Assembly: GCA_021849805.1 (NCBI GenBank)
Contig: JAJZSL010000013.1
Location: 1 to 37,013, forward strand
Source: a bacterium
Lineage (GTDB): Bacteria; Verrucomicrobiota; Verrucomicrobiia; Chthoniobacterales; UBA6821
DNA: 37,013 bases
Direction: 5' to 3'
The notes beneath the pieces are model-generated. The model was not told where the DNA came from. It was given only the letters and a program-made list of their open reading frames with translations, and made no database searches. The position numbers and the translations under genes were made by a program. This document shows, piece by piece, positions 8,865-18,502 of this stretch. Numbering within the stretch: the stretch's first letter is position 1; the number at the start of each line of letters is the position of its first letter.

Positions 8865-10196
8865 CTAACTTTTATTTGACCCTGCTGAAGAAGGTGATGG
8901 AGTAGTGATTGTTGTTGTCGTAGCTGCAGGCTTAGCTGATGAAGGTTTTGTTGTAGGCGCAGGAGCTGCTGGCTTCATTGTTTCAGGAGTAATAACGGCT
9001 GGTGCAGGAAGAAAATTTTCAATTTTTGCAGCTTGGCGTAATTGTTGCATTTCTGCCTTGAAAGCTTCACGACGTTTTTTGTTTTGAAGATAGGCAATAA
9101 TATTTGCTTTTACTTCTTGAAAACTAGCTGTTCCAGCAGGCTTCTTTTCAGTTACTTTAATGACATGGTAGCCAAATTTTGTTTTAATAGGCTTTTCACT
9201 TACGGAGCCAACTTTTTGATCAAAGGCAGCTGTTGCAAATTCAGGAACCATTTGATTTTTGCTAAAGAAGCCAAGATCACCAGCACGTTGTTTAGCACCT
9301 GGCTCTTCAGAAAGTTCTGTAGCCAACTTGGAGAAATCCTCTCCTTTATTTGCTCTTGAAATAGCTGTTTTAGCCGCCTCTTCTTTTGCTTTAACAACAG
9401 AATCCGAAGCACCTTGTGGGACCAGAAAGAGAATATGGGAAGCGCGAACCATTTCTGGATTAGCAAATTTTTTAATGTTCTCGTTATAAAATTTCTGAGC
9501 ATCAGCATCAGTGACCACATCTTTTCCTTGAATTTGAGCTTTCATCCATTTGGTCTGACGCATCGACTTTTTGAGATTGGTAGTAAACTGATCCATTGTT
9601 TGACCAGACTTTTTGAGCTCAGCGCTAAAGGCATCAGGAGTTGGGAATTGTTTTTTAATTTTTTCAATCTCTTCGTGAACTTCAGCATCGGAGACTTCCG
9701 TTCCAGTCGATTTTTTGTCGACTAGCTTCTCCATGATGAGGGCATCTAAAATTTGATGGTACCCTTGAATTTTTTGATCAGCAGTAAGAGTTGCTGGATT
9801 GACATTGCTAGAGGCAACAGCTTCTTTAAAGGCTTTTTCTAAATCAGCTTTGGAAATAGAAACGCCATCAATAGTGGCAACAGGATCCTTAAGTGCAATG
9901 ACGTTGGAGGTAGCTCCCGAGAGCTTAGCAGCGCCTTCTAGAACTTTTGAAGAAGTTTCTGGAGAAGGGCCTGGCTTTAATTTTTCTTTTGCAGAAGTAA
10001 CAATTTCTTTAACTTTTGTGAGCGCTTTTTCCGCAGTAGTAGCATTGGAGCTAGAATTAGAAGTTGTAGTCGATACTGCTTCTGTTGAATGGCTGGGAGC
10101 TGATGTTGAGGGAGCTACTTGCCCTTGTAAAGGGTTCATGGTTAAGGGAAGAGCAACAAGGAGAGAGAGTAGAGGTGTATATTTTTTAGATTTCAT
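8865..10196 (-). CDS. periplasmic peptidyl-prolyl cis-trans isomerase, SurA/PrsA-like (PpiC domain)
   Basis: The 443-residue product looks like an exported folding factor. Residues 1-25 are a basic then hydrophobic signal sequence ending near LQGQVAPS. Residues 27-60 are a Ser/Thr-rich linker. Residues 104-245 form a SurA-type N-terminal chaperone region (VATIDGVSISKADLEKAF, then helices to TDADAQKFYNENIKKF). Residues 250-350 are the parvulin domain, from VRASHILF through GDLGFFSKNQMVPEF to KTKFGYHVIKV. The tail (about 395-443) is Pro/Ala/Thr/Ser-rich and of low complexity. Such proteins assist folding of outer-membrane or secreted proteins. The protein architecture is clear. I do not assign surA because the domain set has only one parvulin domain and an unusual Ser/Thr/Pro-rich tail. 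Confidence 0.9.
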   Translation of the reverse strand: MKSKKYTPLLSLLVALPLTMNPLQGQVAPSTSAPSHSTEAVSTTTSNSSSNATTAEKALTKVKEIVTSAKEKLKPGPSPETSSKVLEGAAKLSGATSNVIALKDPVATIDGVSISKADLEKAFKEAVASSNVNPATLTADQKIQGYHQILDALIMEKLVDKKSTGTEVSDAEVHEEIEKIKKQFPTPDAFSAELKKSGQTMDQFTTNLKKSMRQTKWMKAQIQGKDVVTDADAQKFYNENIKKFANPEMVRASHILFLVPQGASDSVVKAKEEAAKTAISRANKGEDFSKLATELSEEPGAKQRAGDLGFFSKNQMVPEFATAAFDQKVGSVSEKPIKTKFGYHVIKVTEKKPAGTASFQEVKANIIAYLQNKKRREAFKAEMQQLRQAAKIENFLPAPAVITPETMKPAAPAPTTKPSSAKPAATTTTITTPSPSSAGSNKS

Positions 10197-10405
10197 AGGT
10201 AATCAGTGAATAGAATCATTAAAAGCAGCTGTAGATAAGTGTCAGAAAAGAGGTGAGAATGCCAGTAAAAATTGAATAGCTTGACGTTAATTTAACATTG
10301 ACCGTTTGTTAACCATTTTGAAGGTTTACTTTTTTCGATAAGTCCGTAAGGATAGTCCATCGATTCTTTCAATACAATTGAAATATTGAAATATTAACAA
10401 TCAAA

Positions 10406-10487
10406 GCTCACGTGGCGAAACTGGCAGACGCGTACGTCTCAGAAGCGTATGGGTAATTCCATGGAGGTTCGATTCCTCTCGTGAGCA
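10406..10487 (+). tRNA. tRNA-Leu (CAG)
   Basis: The acceptor stem pairs perfectly: GCTCACG at 10406-10412 with CGTGAGC at 10480-10486, with A at 10487 as the discriminator. The anticodon loop CTCAGAA gives anticodon CAG, which reads CUG leucine codons. A variable arm (TGGGTAATTCCA) longer than in ordinary tRNAs and the T loop GGTTCGATTCC fit a class II leucine tRNA. The 3' CCA is not encoded, as the gene is followed directly by AAAAA. Confidence 0.95.
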
Positions 10488-10741
10488 AAAAATCTAACTT
10501 ATTTTTTCTTACTATTTTTAGTAGGTTCTCTGAAAACTCGATCAATACTCTTTTCTTTTCATGCAATTCTTCAATTTTACGAATGTCATGAAGGTTTAGT
10601 TTTTTATCGCTTCTGCAGGTTCTTTTGTATTCCTTTGTTTCTGTTTTATTGATTCATCAACAACCAAGATAAGATCATGAAGGATTATTTTCTAAATTCT
10701 ATTTTTTAAATTTTACTCTATCCACACCGTTTTATTTTCCT

Positions 10742-11251
10742 ATGTCCTCACTCCCACTCTCCCTTGGCCAGCATGCTCCTGATTTTACGCTTGTTTCAAA
10801 AACAGCAGAAGGCCCTCAACGAATTACTTTAAGCGATTCTCTGAAAAAAGGTCCCACGCTTCTCCTTTTCTTTCCAATGATTTTCACACGTGTTTGCACT
10901 GAAGAATTTTGTTCTCTGAGCTTAGAGTTCCATTCTTATTGTGAGCTTGGAGTGAATGTTTATGGAATCAGTGGCGACAATCCGTTTGCTCAGGAAGCTT
11001 GGGCTCAGCAAGAAAAGATCATCGTGCCTCTCCTGAGTGACTATGAACATGAGGTTGCTCAAGCTTATGGAATCGCTTACCAGAGCTTTCTTCCAGATCA
11101 TCACTTAGGAATGCGAGGAGTTCCCAAGCGCGCTGCTTTCATTATTAACCAAGCAGGTGTCATTGAAGATGTTCAATGGAGTGATGATCCGACGATACTT
11201 CCCGATTTTGAAAAAATAAAAAGAATTCTTACTAGTTTAAAGACTCTTTAA
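10742..11251 (+). CDS. peroxiredoxin, BCP/PrxQ-like
   Basis: This 169-residue thiol peroxidase of the AhpC/TSA superfamily reduces hydrogen peroxide and organic peroxides in the cytosol. The peroxidatic cysteine is C52 in [10 protein letters not shown], and a second cysteine at C57 stands five residues later, the spacing seen for the resolving cysteine of BCP/PrxQ proteins. The N-terminus ([12 protein letters not shown]) and the later [17 protein letters not shown] are family features. Arg replaces the more usual Pro before the Val-Cys (FTPVCT). The ATG is preceded by TTTTATTTTCCT with no Shine-Dalgarno. It lies 254 bp downstream of tRNA-Leu and 29 bp upstream of acnA, perhaps protecting that oxygen-sensitive Fe-S enzyme. 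Confidence 0.9.
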   Translation: MSSLPLSLGQHAPDFTLVSKTAEGPQRITLSDSLKKGPTLLLFFPMIFTRVCTEEFCSLSLEFHSYCELGVNVYGISGDNPFAQEAWAQQEKIIVPLLSDYEHEVAQAYGIAYQSFLPDHHLGMRGVPKRAAFIINQAGVIEDVQWSDDPTILPDFEKIKRILTSLKTL

Positions 11252-11280
11252 ACTGCAGGCATCTATTTCAAATTTTTTTC

Positions 11281-14058
11281 ATGGATCCTTTTCAGGTTTT
11301 TTCTAGTTTTGAGATTACTTCTTCTAAAAAAGGATGTTTCTATTCACTTCCTAAGCTTCAGCAACGAGGTTTTGGGGTGATCTCTAGATTACCATTGAGT
11401 ATTCGTGTGATTTTGGAATCACTGCTCAGACATTGTGATGAAAAAAGAGTAACTTCTGCTGATGTGAAGCGTCTTGCTGCTTGGAATGCTCAAGAACCTC
11501 TTGAAGAAGAGATTCCATTTCTTGTGGCTCGCGTCCTTCTTCAAGATTTCACGGGAGTGCCTCTGCTTGTTGACTTAGCAGCCATGCGTAGTGCTATTAA
11601 GAGGCTTGGGGGTAATCCTGGACTGATCGAGCCATTTGTTCCCGTCGACCTTGTTATTGATCACTCTATCCAAGTTGATTATTACGGGCGTTCCGATGCT
11701 AGGGAGCTTAACTTAGCACGGGAGTTTCAACGTAATAAAGAGCGTTATGAATTTTTAAAATGGGGAGAGGAAGCTTTCAAAACTTTTCGCATTATTCCCC
11801 CGGGAATTGGCATTGTGCATCAGGTGAACTTAGAATATTTGGCAAAAGGGGTCCTTCATCAAACAACCTCCCAAGGTGAAGTTTACTATCCTGACACTTT
11901 AGTAGGAACAGATTCACACACAACGATGATTAACGGATTAGGTGTGGTGGGATGGGGGGTTGGAGGTATTGAGGCAGAATCAGGCATGCTTGCACAACCG
12001 ATCTATTTTTTGACTCCTCAGGTGGTTGGTGTTCATCTTACTGGAGAATTAAAGCCTGGAGTCACGGCTACTGACCTTGCCCTTCATATTACCAAAATGC
12101 TACGTGCTGCTCATGTAGTTGGGAAATTCGTAGAGTTTTTTGGCCAAGGAGTGGCTACTCTCTCACTACCTGATCGTGCTACTATTGCCAATATGGCCCC
12201 AGAGTATGGGGCTACCATGGGACTTTTCCCAGTGGATGAAGAAGCCGTTGCTTACTTGGCTACTACAGGAAGAAGTGAGGAAGAGTGCCTCGCTTTTAAA
12301 AAATATTTTCAAGCTCAAGAACTCTTTGGAATACCACAGGCTGGCCAAATCGACTATAGTATGAATCTTGAGCTTGATCTCGGGAGCATTGAACCGAGTG
12401 TAGCTGGACCAAAGCGTCCTCAAGATTTGCTCAAGCTTTCTGAATTAAAAGAAAGATTTAACATGTTACTCCAGCAGAGCGTTCTTGAAGGCGGCTATGA
12501 GGTGGAGCATGGTTCTCCTAAAGATCAAGGCGATGCTCCTTCTTCTTTGATTTCTAGCGAAGAAGAGATGGTGGATAGTCATCCCACAGAGGACGTTTTT
12601 CCATCTTCTTCCGCTCCTTTTTCTCCAACTCGTACTCCTCTTGAGCATGGTAGTATTGTCCTTGCAGCCATTACAAGCTGCACCAACACAAGTAATCCTT
12701 CGGTGATGTTGGCTGCAGGCCTTCTTGCAAAAAAAGCTCTTGAGTATGGGCTCTCTATTGATCCTAGTATTAAAACCTCTTTAGCGCCAGGTTCGCGAGT
12801 CGTTACTCATTATCTAGAAGAAACAGGTCTTCAGCACTACCTCAATCAACTTGGATTTCAAACGGTAGGTTACGGTTGCACAACCTGCATTGGAAATTCA
12901 GGACCGCTTGATCCTCATTTAGAAAAAATGATTCATAAGGATCGTCTCGTTGTAGTAGCTGCTCTTTCAGGAAATCGTAACTTTGAAGCTCGTATTCACC
13001 CTTCAGTAAAAGCAAATTTTCTGATGTCGCCACCACTGGTTGTTGCTTTCGCGCTTGCTGGTCGTATCAATATTAATTTTGAAGAGGAACCTCTTGGATT
13101 TGCTGCTGATGGGAAACCAGTTTTTCTTCGTGATCTCTGGCCTGATTCTAGTGATCTAAAAAATCTTCTAGCTGATGCACTGAAACCTTCACTATTTCAA
13201 AAAAATTATACTTCTCTAATAGAGGAACATTCTCAGTGGAGTCAGATTTCAAGCCCTAAAGGAGAAACATATCAATGGAATCGGCAGAGTACCTATATTC
13301 AAGAGCCACCTTTTTTTGAAAACTTTTCTATCAACCCAACACCTATTCAGCCTATTGAAGGAGCACGTGCTCTTGCTATTTTGGGAGATTCTATCACTAC
13401 GGATCACATTTCTCCTGCTGGTTCCATCAACAAAGAGTCTCCTGCTGGTCAATATCTCCTTAAGGAAGGAATTGCTCCAGAAGATTTCAATAGTTATGGG
13501 AGTCGTCGTGGAAATGATCGTGTCATGCAACGAGGAACTTTTGCCAATGTAAGGATTAAGAACTTGATGCTACCTGGAGTTGAGGGAGGAGAGACTCTTT
13601 ATCAGCCAGATGCTCAGAGAATGACTATTTTTGAGGCTTCCAGACGCTATGCTCAAGAAAATGTTCCTCTCATCATCATTGCTGGTCATGAATATGGGAG
13701 TGGGAGTAGTCGTGACTGGGCTGCTAAAGGAACACAACTTTTGGGTGTTCGTGCTCTTCTTGCTGCCAGCTACGAGCGTATTCATCGCTCTAATCTTATC
13801 GGCATGGGAGTGCTGCCACTTCAATTTTTAGAAGGAAGGAATGCTCAAACTCTCCATCTTGATGGAAGTGAATTTTATGATTTACCAGAACTCTCCGAAG
13901 AGCTAAAACCGCGTCAAGAGCTCTTCATGCGTATCACTAGGAAAAATGGACTCATGGAGCAAATTGCTATAAAGCTTCGAATCGATACTCCTATTGAAAT
14001 GGAATATTACCGTCACGGAGGAATTTTACCTTTTATTTTAAGACAAATTTTAAAATAA
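11281..14058 (+). CDS. acnA: aconitate hydratase AcnA
   Basis: Aconitase interconverts citrate and isocitrate in the TCA cycle using a [4Fe-4S] cluster. The 925-residue product has cluster cysteines C467 ([11 protein letters not shown]), C533 and C536 ([12 protein letters not shown]). Active-site motifs include [43 protein letters not shown] and [16 protein letters not shown]. The order, with the swivel domain at the C-terminus, is that of the AcnA/IRP1 type, not AcnB. It is somewhat longer than usual (890-910) because of an acidic, Ser/Pro-rich insert of about 40 residues just before the first cysteine ([19 protein letters not shown]). The ATG is preceded by TTTTTTTC and no Shine-Dalgarno. 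It follows the peroxiredoxin gene by 29 bp. Confidence 0.96.
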   Translation: MDPFQVFSSFEITSSKKGCFYSLPKLQQRGFGVISRLPLSIRVILESLLRHCDEKRVTSADVKRLAAWNAQEPLEEEIPFLVARVLLQDFTGVPLLVDLAAMRSAIKRLGGNPGLIEPFVPVDLVIDHSIQVDYYGRSDARELNLAREFQRNKERYEFLKWGEEAFKTFRIIPPGIGIVHQVNLEYLAKGVLHQTTSQGEVYYPDTLVGTDSHTTMINGLGVVGWGVGGIEAESGMLAQPIYFLTPQVVGVHLTGELKPGVTATDLALHITKMLRAAHVVGKFVEFFGQGVATLSLPDRATIANMAPEYGATMGLFPVDEEAVAYLATTGRSEEECLAFKKYFQAQELFGIPQAGQIDYSMNLELDLGSIEPSVAGPKRPQDLLKLSELKERFNMLLQQSVLEGGYEVEHGSPKDQGDAPSSLISSEEEMVDSHPTEDVFPSSSAPFSPTRTPLEHGSIVLAAITSCTNTSNPSVMLAAGLLAKKALEYGLSIDPSIKTSLAPGSRVVTHYLEETGLQHYLNQLGFQTVGYGCTTCIGNSGPLDPHLEKMIHKDRLVVVAALSGNRNFEARIHPSVKANFLMSPPLVVAFALAGRININFEEEPLGFAADGKPVFLRDLWPDSSDLKNLLADALKPSLFQKNYTSLIEEHSQWSQISSPKGETYQWNRQSTYIQEPPFFENFSINPTPIQPIEGARALAILGDSITTDHISPAGSINKESPAGQYLLKEGIAPEDFNSYGSRRGNDRVMQRGTFANVRIKNLMLPGVEGGETLYQPDAQRMTIFEASRRYAQENVPLIIIAGHEYGSGSSRDWAAKGTQLLGVRALLAASYERIHRSNLIGMGVLPLQFLEGRNAQTLHLDGSEFYDLPELSEELKPRQELFMRITRKNGLMEQIAIKLRIDTPIEMEYYRHGGILPFILRQILK

Positions 14059-14142
14059 ACTTTATAATCCATTGTCATTTACGATGGATCTTAAAGTAAT
14101 TGATGATATGCGATGCTCTTCCTTTTATGTGCTGATCTAATC

Positions 14143-14241
14143 ATGAAGAATAGCGTAACTTTGGGAGGAGTTCTTTTGATTGCTTGGATGCTTTTGATCG
14201 TTTCTCTTTTTTTAGATAGAACACTTCTTAAAACGTTTTAG
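14143..14241 (+). CDS. possible small single-pass membrane protein
   Basis: A 32-codon frame runs from ATG to TAG: MKNSVTLGGVLLIAWMLLIV, then SLFLDRTLLKTF. A basic N-terminus, one membrane-length hydrophobic stretch (residues 8-24) and a basic C-terminus give a plausible small inner-membrane protein. It lies alone in the 254-bp gap between acnA and lepA. No homologue is recognised, no clear Shine-Dalgarno is present, and AT-rich DNA produces such frames by chance. The call rests only on composition. Confidence 0.25.
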   Translation: MKNSVTLGGVLLIAWMLLIVSLFLDRTLLKTF

Positions 14242-14312
14242 GAAGATTTTAGAAAAGTCGAGAGGCGTTTTTCCCTGTTCTTTCTCTCTGTTGTAGTTAT
14301 TTTCTTCTGCTC

Positions 14313-16106
14313 ATGTCTTCCTCTCGCACTCGTAATTTTTGTATTATTGCTCATATTGATCATGGCAAAACCACACTCTCCGATCGTCTTTTAGAATTTA
14401 CTGGAACGGTTGCTAAGCGCGATCAACAAGATCAGCTTCTTGATTCTATGGATTTGGAGAGAGAGCGTGGAATCACCATTAAAGCGCATCCTGTGAGCAT
14501 GGAATATCAAGCACGTGATGGTCAGCGATACTTCTTAAATCTTCTGGACACACCAGGACATGTCGATTTTGCTTATGAAGTCTCACGAAGCTTAGCTGCT
14601 TGTGAAGGTGCTCTTCTTATTATTGATGCTGCTCAGGGAGTTGAAGCACAAACAGTGGCCAATGTTCACTTAGCCTTACAACAAGGACTCACTATCATTC
14701 CTGTCATTAATAAAATTGATTTGCCCAATGCAGATCTTCCTAATGTTAAAAAGCAGTTGGAGGAAATTCTTGTGATTCCAGCTCAGGAAGCTATCGAAGC
14801 AAGCGCCAAAGCAGGTCTTGGAATTGAGGAAATTTTGGAAGCTATTGTTCAGCGCATTCCTCCTCCTTCAGCAGGAGATGGAGTACTAAGAGCACTCGTT
14901 TTTGATTCTCTTTTTGATATTTATCGTGGTGTTGTCGGTTATATTCGCCTCTTTTCGGGAACACTCAAGCCCGGCCAGCAAGTTCGACTGATGTCAACCA
15001 ATCAATCCTATGAAACAAAGGAAGTTGGCATTTTTACTCCTAAAATGAGCGCTACTTCTTCGATGAAAGCAGGGGATGTCGGTTATTTCATTGGCAATAT
15101 TAAATCAACTGCTGAGATGAAAATTGGAGACACACTCACTGATGCACGTTCTCCTGCTCTTTCTCCTCTTCCTGGATTTAAGGAAGTCCAACCCATGGTC
15201 TACAGTGGTATCTATCCTATGAATACAGCTGACCTAGAGCCTCTTAAAATGGCTATGTCCAAGCTTCAGCTCAATGATGCAGCTTTTGTTTTTCAATCGG
15301 AGAGCTCTGTCGCACTTGGCTTTGGATTTCGCTGTGGCTTCCTAGGACTGCTGCATATGGAGATCATTCAGGAGCGTCTCAGAAGAGAATACAACATGGA
15401 TATTATTGCCACTTATCCCAGTGTTGTTTATGAGGTGGAGAAGACCAACGGAGAACTCTTGCTTGTGGACAATCCAGCGAATCTTCCTGATATGAGTGTT
15501 GTCAAGGAAATCAGAGAACCTATTGTCAAGTGTGTTGTCATGGTTCCCAATGAAAATATTGGTGATATTCTGCAAATCATGATGGAGAAGCGAGGAGTAG
15601 TTGAGAATACTGACTCAGTGGATACACGACGTGTGATGATTACTTCTATTTTGCCATTGAATGAAATTTTGGTCGATTTTCATGACAAGATCAAATCAGT
15701 CACTCGAGGCTACGGATCGATGGATTATGAACCAGCTGGTTATCGTGCTGAAAGATTAGTGAAGCTCGAAATGCTTGTTAATGGGGATCCAGTCGATGCT
15801 TTTTCAAGTATTGTTCACCGTGATAAAGCAGAATCACGAGGACGAGCACTTGCTACTAAATTGAAAGAAGTCATCCCTACGCAACTCTATCAAGTTGCCA
15901 TCCAGGCTGCTGTTGGTGGAAAAATTGTTGCCCGCGAAAGTGTCAGTGCTATGCGCAAAAATGTAACGGCAAAATGCTATGGAGGTGATATTACTCGTAA
16001 ACGTAAGCTTCTTGAAAAACAGAAAGAAGGGAAAAAGCGCATGAAATCTATCGGAACAGTCAATATTCCTCAGGAGGCCTTCATTCAGGTACTCAAGACG
16101 AATTGA
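14313..16106 (+). CDS. lepA: elongation factor 4 (LepA)
   Basis: LepA is a translational GTPase that acts on the ribosome in ways linked to initiation and back-translocation. The 597-residue length is standard. The P-loop AHIDHGKTT is at residues 13-21, followed by the G2 region RERGITIKA, G3 LLDTPGHVDF and G4 VINKIDLP. The LepA-specific C-terminal domain is complete, with GYGSMDYEPAGY and the final basic stretch CYGGDITRKRKLLEKQKEGKKRMK. The ATG is preceded by TTTTCTTCTGCTC and no Shine-Dalgarno. It is convergent with glmM, leaving 20 bp between the two stop codons. Confidence 0.97.
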   Translation: MSSSRTRNFCIIAHIDHGKTTLSDRLLEFTGTVAKRDQQDQLLDSMDLERERGITIKAHPVSMEYQARDGQRYFLNLLDTPGHVDFAYEVSRSLAACEGALLIIDAAQGVEAQTVANVHLALQQGLTIIPVINKIDLPNADLPNVKKQLEEILVIPAQEAIEASAKAGLGIEEILEAIVQRIPPPSAGDGVLRALVFDSLFDIYRGVVGYIRLFSGTLKPGQQVRLMSTNQSYETKEVGIFTPKMSATSSMKAGDVGYFIGNIKSTAEMKIGDTLTDARSPALSPLPGFKEVQPMVYSGIYPMNTADLEPLKMAMSKLQLNDAAFVFQSESSVALGFGFRCGFLGLLHMEIIQERLRREYNMDIIATYPSVVYEVEKTNGELLLVDNPANLPDMSVVKEIREPIVKCVVMVPNENIGDILQIMMEKRGVVENTDSVDTRRVMITSILPLNEILVDFHDKIKSVTRGYGSMDYEPAGYRAERLVKLEMLVNGDPVDAFSSIVHRDKAESRGRALATKLKEVIPTQLYQVAIQAAVGGKIVARESVSAMRKNVTAKCYGGDITRKRKLLEKQKEGKKRMKSIGTVNIPQEAFIQVLKTN

Positions 16107-16126
16107 ACAATGAAGCAAAAGAACTT

Positions 16127-17548
16127 CTATGAGAGAACTTCTTGAAGTTCCTCCATAAGTTGATCCGCTGCTTGATGAATCAAGGCTCTATCATCTCCTT
16201 CAATGAGCAGTCGTAAAAGCGGTTCTGTTCCTGAGTAACGAAGCAAGAGACGGCCTTTTCCAGCAAGTCTTTCCTCAATACTCTCAATAAGAGGGATTTT
16301 TTGCCTCAATAAGGAGAGTGGTGGTTGAGTCATCACAGGCAAGTGACGTTGTACTTGCGGATATTTTTTGAGGCATTGACGCAGTAGGCTCAAGGGTTGT
16401 TGCTTCTCAACCATGATACGAAGTACTTGAAGTGCTGCGAGAATACCATCACCACTCGTGCTGTAATCGCGAAAAATCAGGTGGCCACTCTGCTCACCGC
16501 CTATATTGAAATCTCCTTTTTCCATTGCTTCAAGGACATGCCGATCGCCCACAGCTGTACGTACTACTTCTCCTCCTGCTTTTCTCAGGCATTCATCAAG
16601 TCCAAAATTACTCATCATCGTTGTCACAAGCGTACGATGCCTTAATGTTCCCCTCTGAAGGGCATCAAGAGCGGTTATAGCTAAAATTTCATCTCCATCA
16701 ATGAGGTTTCCCTTTTCATCACAAAGGAGAAGGCGATCAGCATCTCCATCATGAGCAATCCCAAGATGAGCTTGTGATTGAAGGGTGATTCTTTGTAGTT
16801 CTTCTCCGTGCGTACTTCCGCAGTTTTTATTAATACTCTTTCCATCTGCAGAGTCATGGAAAAGAAAAAGTGTGGCTCCTAAATTTCTTAAAATTTGAGG
16901 TGACGACTGATAGGCAGCTCCATTGGCACAGTCAAGAGCAATGTGTATTCCTTCTAGAGAGAGTGAAGGAGTAATTTTAGTTACTGATATTATGTAGCGC
17001 TCGAGCGCATCAGCCACTAGCATGCCTCTGCCAAGCAGAGCTCCTCGAGGCCGTAGCGAATCAATGGTAGAGGTAAGGATGAGTTCTTCAATGACTTCTT
17101 CTTCTTTCTCGTTGAGCTTGTGACCATCATAAGAAAAAACTTTGAGCCCATTGTCATCGGCATGGTTGTGAGAGGCTGAAATAACGACACCTCCTTCTGC
17201 TCCTAATTCTCCAATGAGAAAAGCGAGAGCAGGAGTTGGGATGATTCCTGCAAAAAGTGCATCAGCTCCCATGGAGTAAAGACCAGCAGCTAGCGCTGCC
17301 TCTAGCATAGGACCAGAGCAGCGTGTGTCTCTTCCAAGAAGAAAGCGAACATGTTCTCTCTTTTCTTTGTTCTTAACGTAGTAGGCAAGTGCACGTCCTA
17401 ATCGAAAAGCCAGCTCAGGAGTCATGGGCTCTTCATTAGCAATACCACGAATACCGTCAGTGCCAAAGAGTCGTTTTGCGGAAAGGAGGCTTCTTTCTTC
17501 TTGGTAATGGCTTCGTACTTTGTTCTGTTGTTGAGGTTGTCGTTGCAT
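16127..17548 (-). CDS. glmM: phosphoglucosamine mutase GlmM
   Basis: GlmM converts glucosamine-6-phosphate to glucosamine-1-phosphate on the way to UDP-GlcNAc for peptidoglycan and LPS. The 473-residue product has FGTDGIRGIANEEPMTPE at residues 28-45. The phosphoserine loop ISASHN is at 123-128, with S126 as the phosphorylated serine. The metal loop DGDADR, the sugar loop GGEQSGH and the phosphate-binding SGTEPLLRLLIEG follow. The residue after SASHN is His129, where most family members have Pro. The N-terminus has a Gln-rich extension of about 20 residues, with no closer start codon. It lies downstream of cdaA and a small CdaR-like frame, an order like the cdaA-cdaR-glmM cluster of Firmicutes, where c-di-AMP synthesis and GlmM are linked. 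Confidence 0.95.
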   Translation of the reverse strand: MQRQPQQQNKVRSHYQEERSLLSAKRLFGTDGIRGIANEEPMTPELAFRLGRALAYYVKNKEKREHVRFLLGRDTRCSGPMLEAALAAGLYSMGADALFAGIIPTPALAFLIGELGAEGGVVISASHNHADDNGLKVFSYDGHKLNEKEEEVIEELILTSTIDSLRPRGALLGRGMLVADALERYIISVTKITPSLSLEGIHIALDCANGAAYQSSPQILRNLGATLFLFHDSADGKSINKNCGSTHGEELQRITLQSQAHLGIAHDGDADRLLLCDEKGNLIDGDEILAITALDALQRGTLRHRTLVTTMMSNFGLDECLRKAGGEVVRTAVGDRHVLEAMEKGDFNIGGEQSGHLIFRDYSTSGDGILAALQVLRIMVEKQQPLSLLRQCLKKYPQVQRHLPVMTQPPLSLLRQKIPLIESIEERLAGKGRLLLRYSGTEPLLRLLIEGDDRALIHQAADQLMEELQEVLS

Positions 17549-17571
17549 CAGGGAACGTTTCTTAAGAATTT

Positions 17572-17724
17572 CTAGTGTTTATGTTCCAAGCGAGATTCAC
17601 TATATTTTCCTATCAAGGGTTTTTGAGTCTGCGCGATGTTTTGTGAGATCAGGTACCAAAGGGCTATTCCCAGCAATAGGGAGCATAGTTTTTCTTTCCA
17701 ATGATGAAGGAGTGGGTGCTGCAT
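17572..17724 (-). CDS. CdaR/YbbR-like membrane-anchor micro-ORF
   Basis: A frame different from cdaA encodes MQHPLLHHWKEKLCSLLLGI then ALWYLISQNIAQTQK, ending in SESRLEHKH (50 residues from the ATG at 17724; an ATG at 17772 would give 66). The segment WKEKLCSLLLGIALWYLIS resembles the N-terminal membrane helix of CdaR/YbbR proteins, which regulate the diadenylate cyclase CdaA. The YbbR domains are missing. It overlaps the last 41 or so codons of cdaA and lies directly between cdaA and glmM, where cdaR sits in other bacteria. It could be a real minimal partner of CdaA or the remnant of a truncated gene. The resemblance is by eye. Confidence 0.4.
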   Translation of the reverse strand: MQHPLLHHWKEKLCSLLLGIALWYLISQNIAQTQKPLIGKYSESRLEHKH

Positions 17725-18502
17725 TTTCAGGAATAATAAGTTGACTGAGGCGTTCTCGAAATTGCTGCTCATTTAAATGGCGCTCTAGAGATCCGCGATA
17801 ACAGAGCGAAACATAGCCTGTTTCCTCTGAAACAACGAGAACGATTGTATCAAATTCTTCACTAAGACCCAATCCAGCACGATGACGCAGTCCTATGGTA
17901 CGATCTAAATCATCACGTTGAGAAAGTGGAAAAATACAACTAGCTCCCACAATGCGACTATTACTAATGATTACTCCTCCATCATGAAGCAACGTTTTGG
18001 GATGAAATAGAGTGAGAATCAGTTCCTTGGAAAAAAGAGCATCAAGTTTAACGCCTGTTTCAACAACAGTTTTCAGGTCCATGTCTCCTTCAATAGCAAT
18101 CAGGCCTCCAAATCCTTTACTGGAAAGCTCAAAGACAAGATCAGTTAATTCTTCTACTGTTTCACGATGCTGGAGGGCTGAAGTAAAAAAGCGATGGATG
18201 CCAAGTTCATTGAGAGCACGGCGCAACTCTGGTTGAAAAATAATCATCAGAGCAATAATCAAAAATGCAGAGATGCTTTTTAGGAGCCAATTGAGAACAA
18301 CTAAATTCAATTCTTGGGAAATAAAGGTGAGCGTAAAAAACGTCAGTATAGCCCAAATCAAAATTCGAGCTCCTGGAATACGCTTTAAGGAGAGATAGCT
18401 ATAGTAGATCAGTGTTGCCAAAATAAGAATTTCAAGACCTGAGGTCCAGTGGTTGGCTAAAAAAGTGGCAATCTTGAGAATGGTATTTTTTAAGAAAATC
18501 AT
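17600..18502 (-). CDS. cdaA: diadenylate cyclase CdaA (c-di-AMP synthase)
   Basis: CdaA joins two ATP to make the second messenger c-di-AMP, which controls potassium and osmolyte transport and cell-wall balance. The 300-residue product has three N-terminal membrane helices (about residues 21-38, 46-60 and 68-88), then the DAC (DisA_N) domain. The two catalytic motifs are DGG at 174-176 (LLHDGGVIIS) and RHR at 206-208 (GLRHRAGLGLSE). The first motif is normally DGA, so G176 is a variant. Residues after about 260 form a low-complexity tail not needed for the fold, and are encoded where the CdaR-like frame overlaps. The start ATG overlaps the folP stop by 4 bp (ATGA), implying translational coupling. 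Order on the minus strand: folP, cdaA, CdaR-like, glmM. Confidence 0.94.
   Translation of the reverse strand: MIFLKNTILKIATFLANHWTSGLEILILATLIYYSYLSLKRIPGARILIWAILTFFTLTFISQELNLVVLNWLLKSISAFLIIALMIIFQPELRRALNELGIHRFFTSALQHRETVEELTDLVFELSSKGFGGLIAIEGDMDLKTVVETGVKLDALFSKELILTLFHPKTLLHDGGVIISNSRIVGASCIFPLSQRDDLDRTIGLRHRAGLGLSEEFDTIVLVVSEETGYVSLCYRGSLERHLNEQQFRERLSQLIIPENAAPTPSSLERKTMLPIAGNSPLVPDLTKHRADSKTLDRKI

Noticed and set aside
9042-9725. Several plus-strand frames opposite the prolyl isomerase gene
   Set aside because: They are shadows of a well-supported minus-strand gene with full domain motifs, and their translations are Phe/Leu-rich without motifs.
14067-14089. Inverted repeat ATCCATTG / CGATGGAT after acnA as a terminator
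   Set aside because: The stem is short and no T tract follows, so it does not meet the usual form of an intrinsic terminator.
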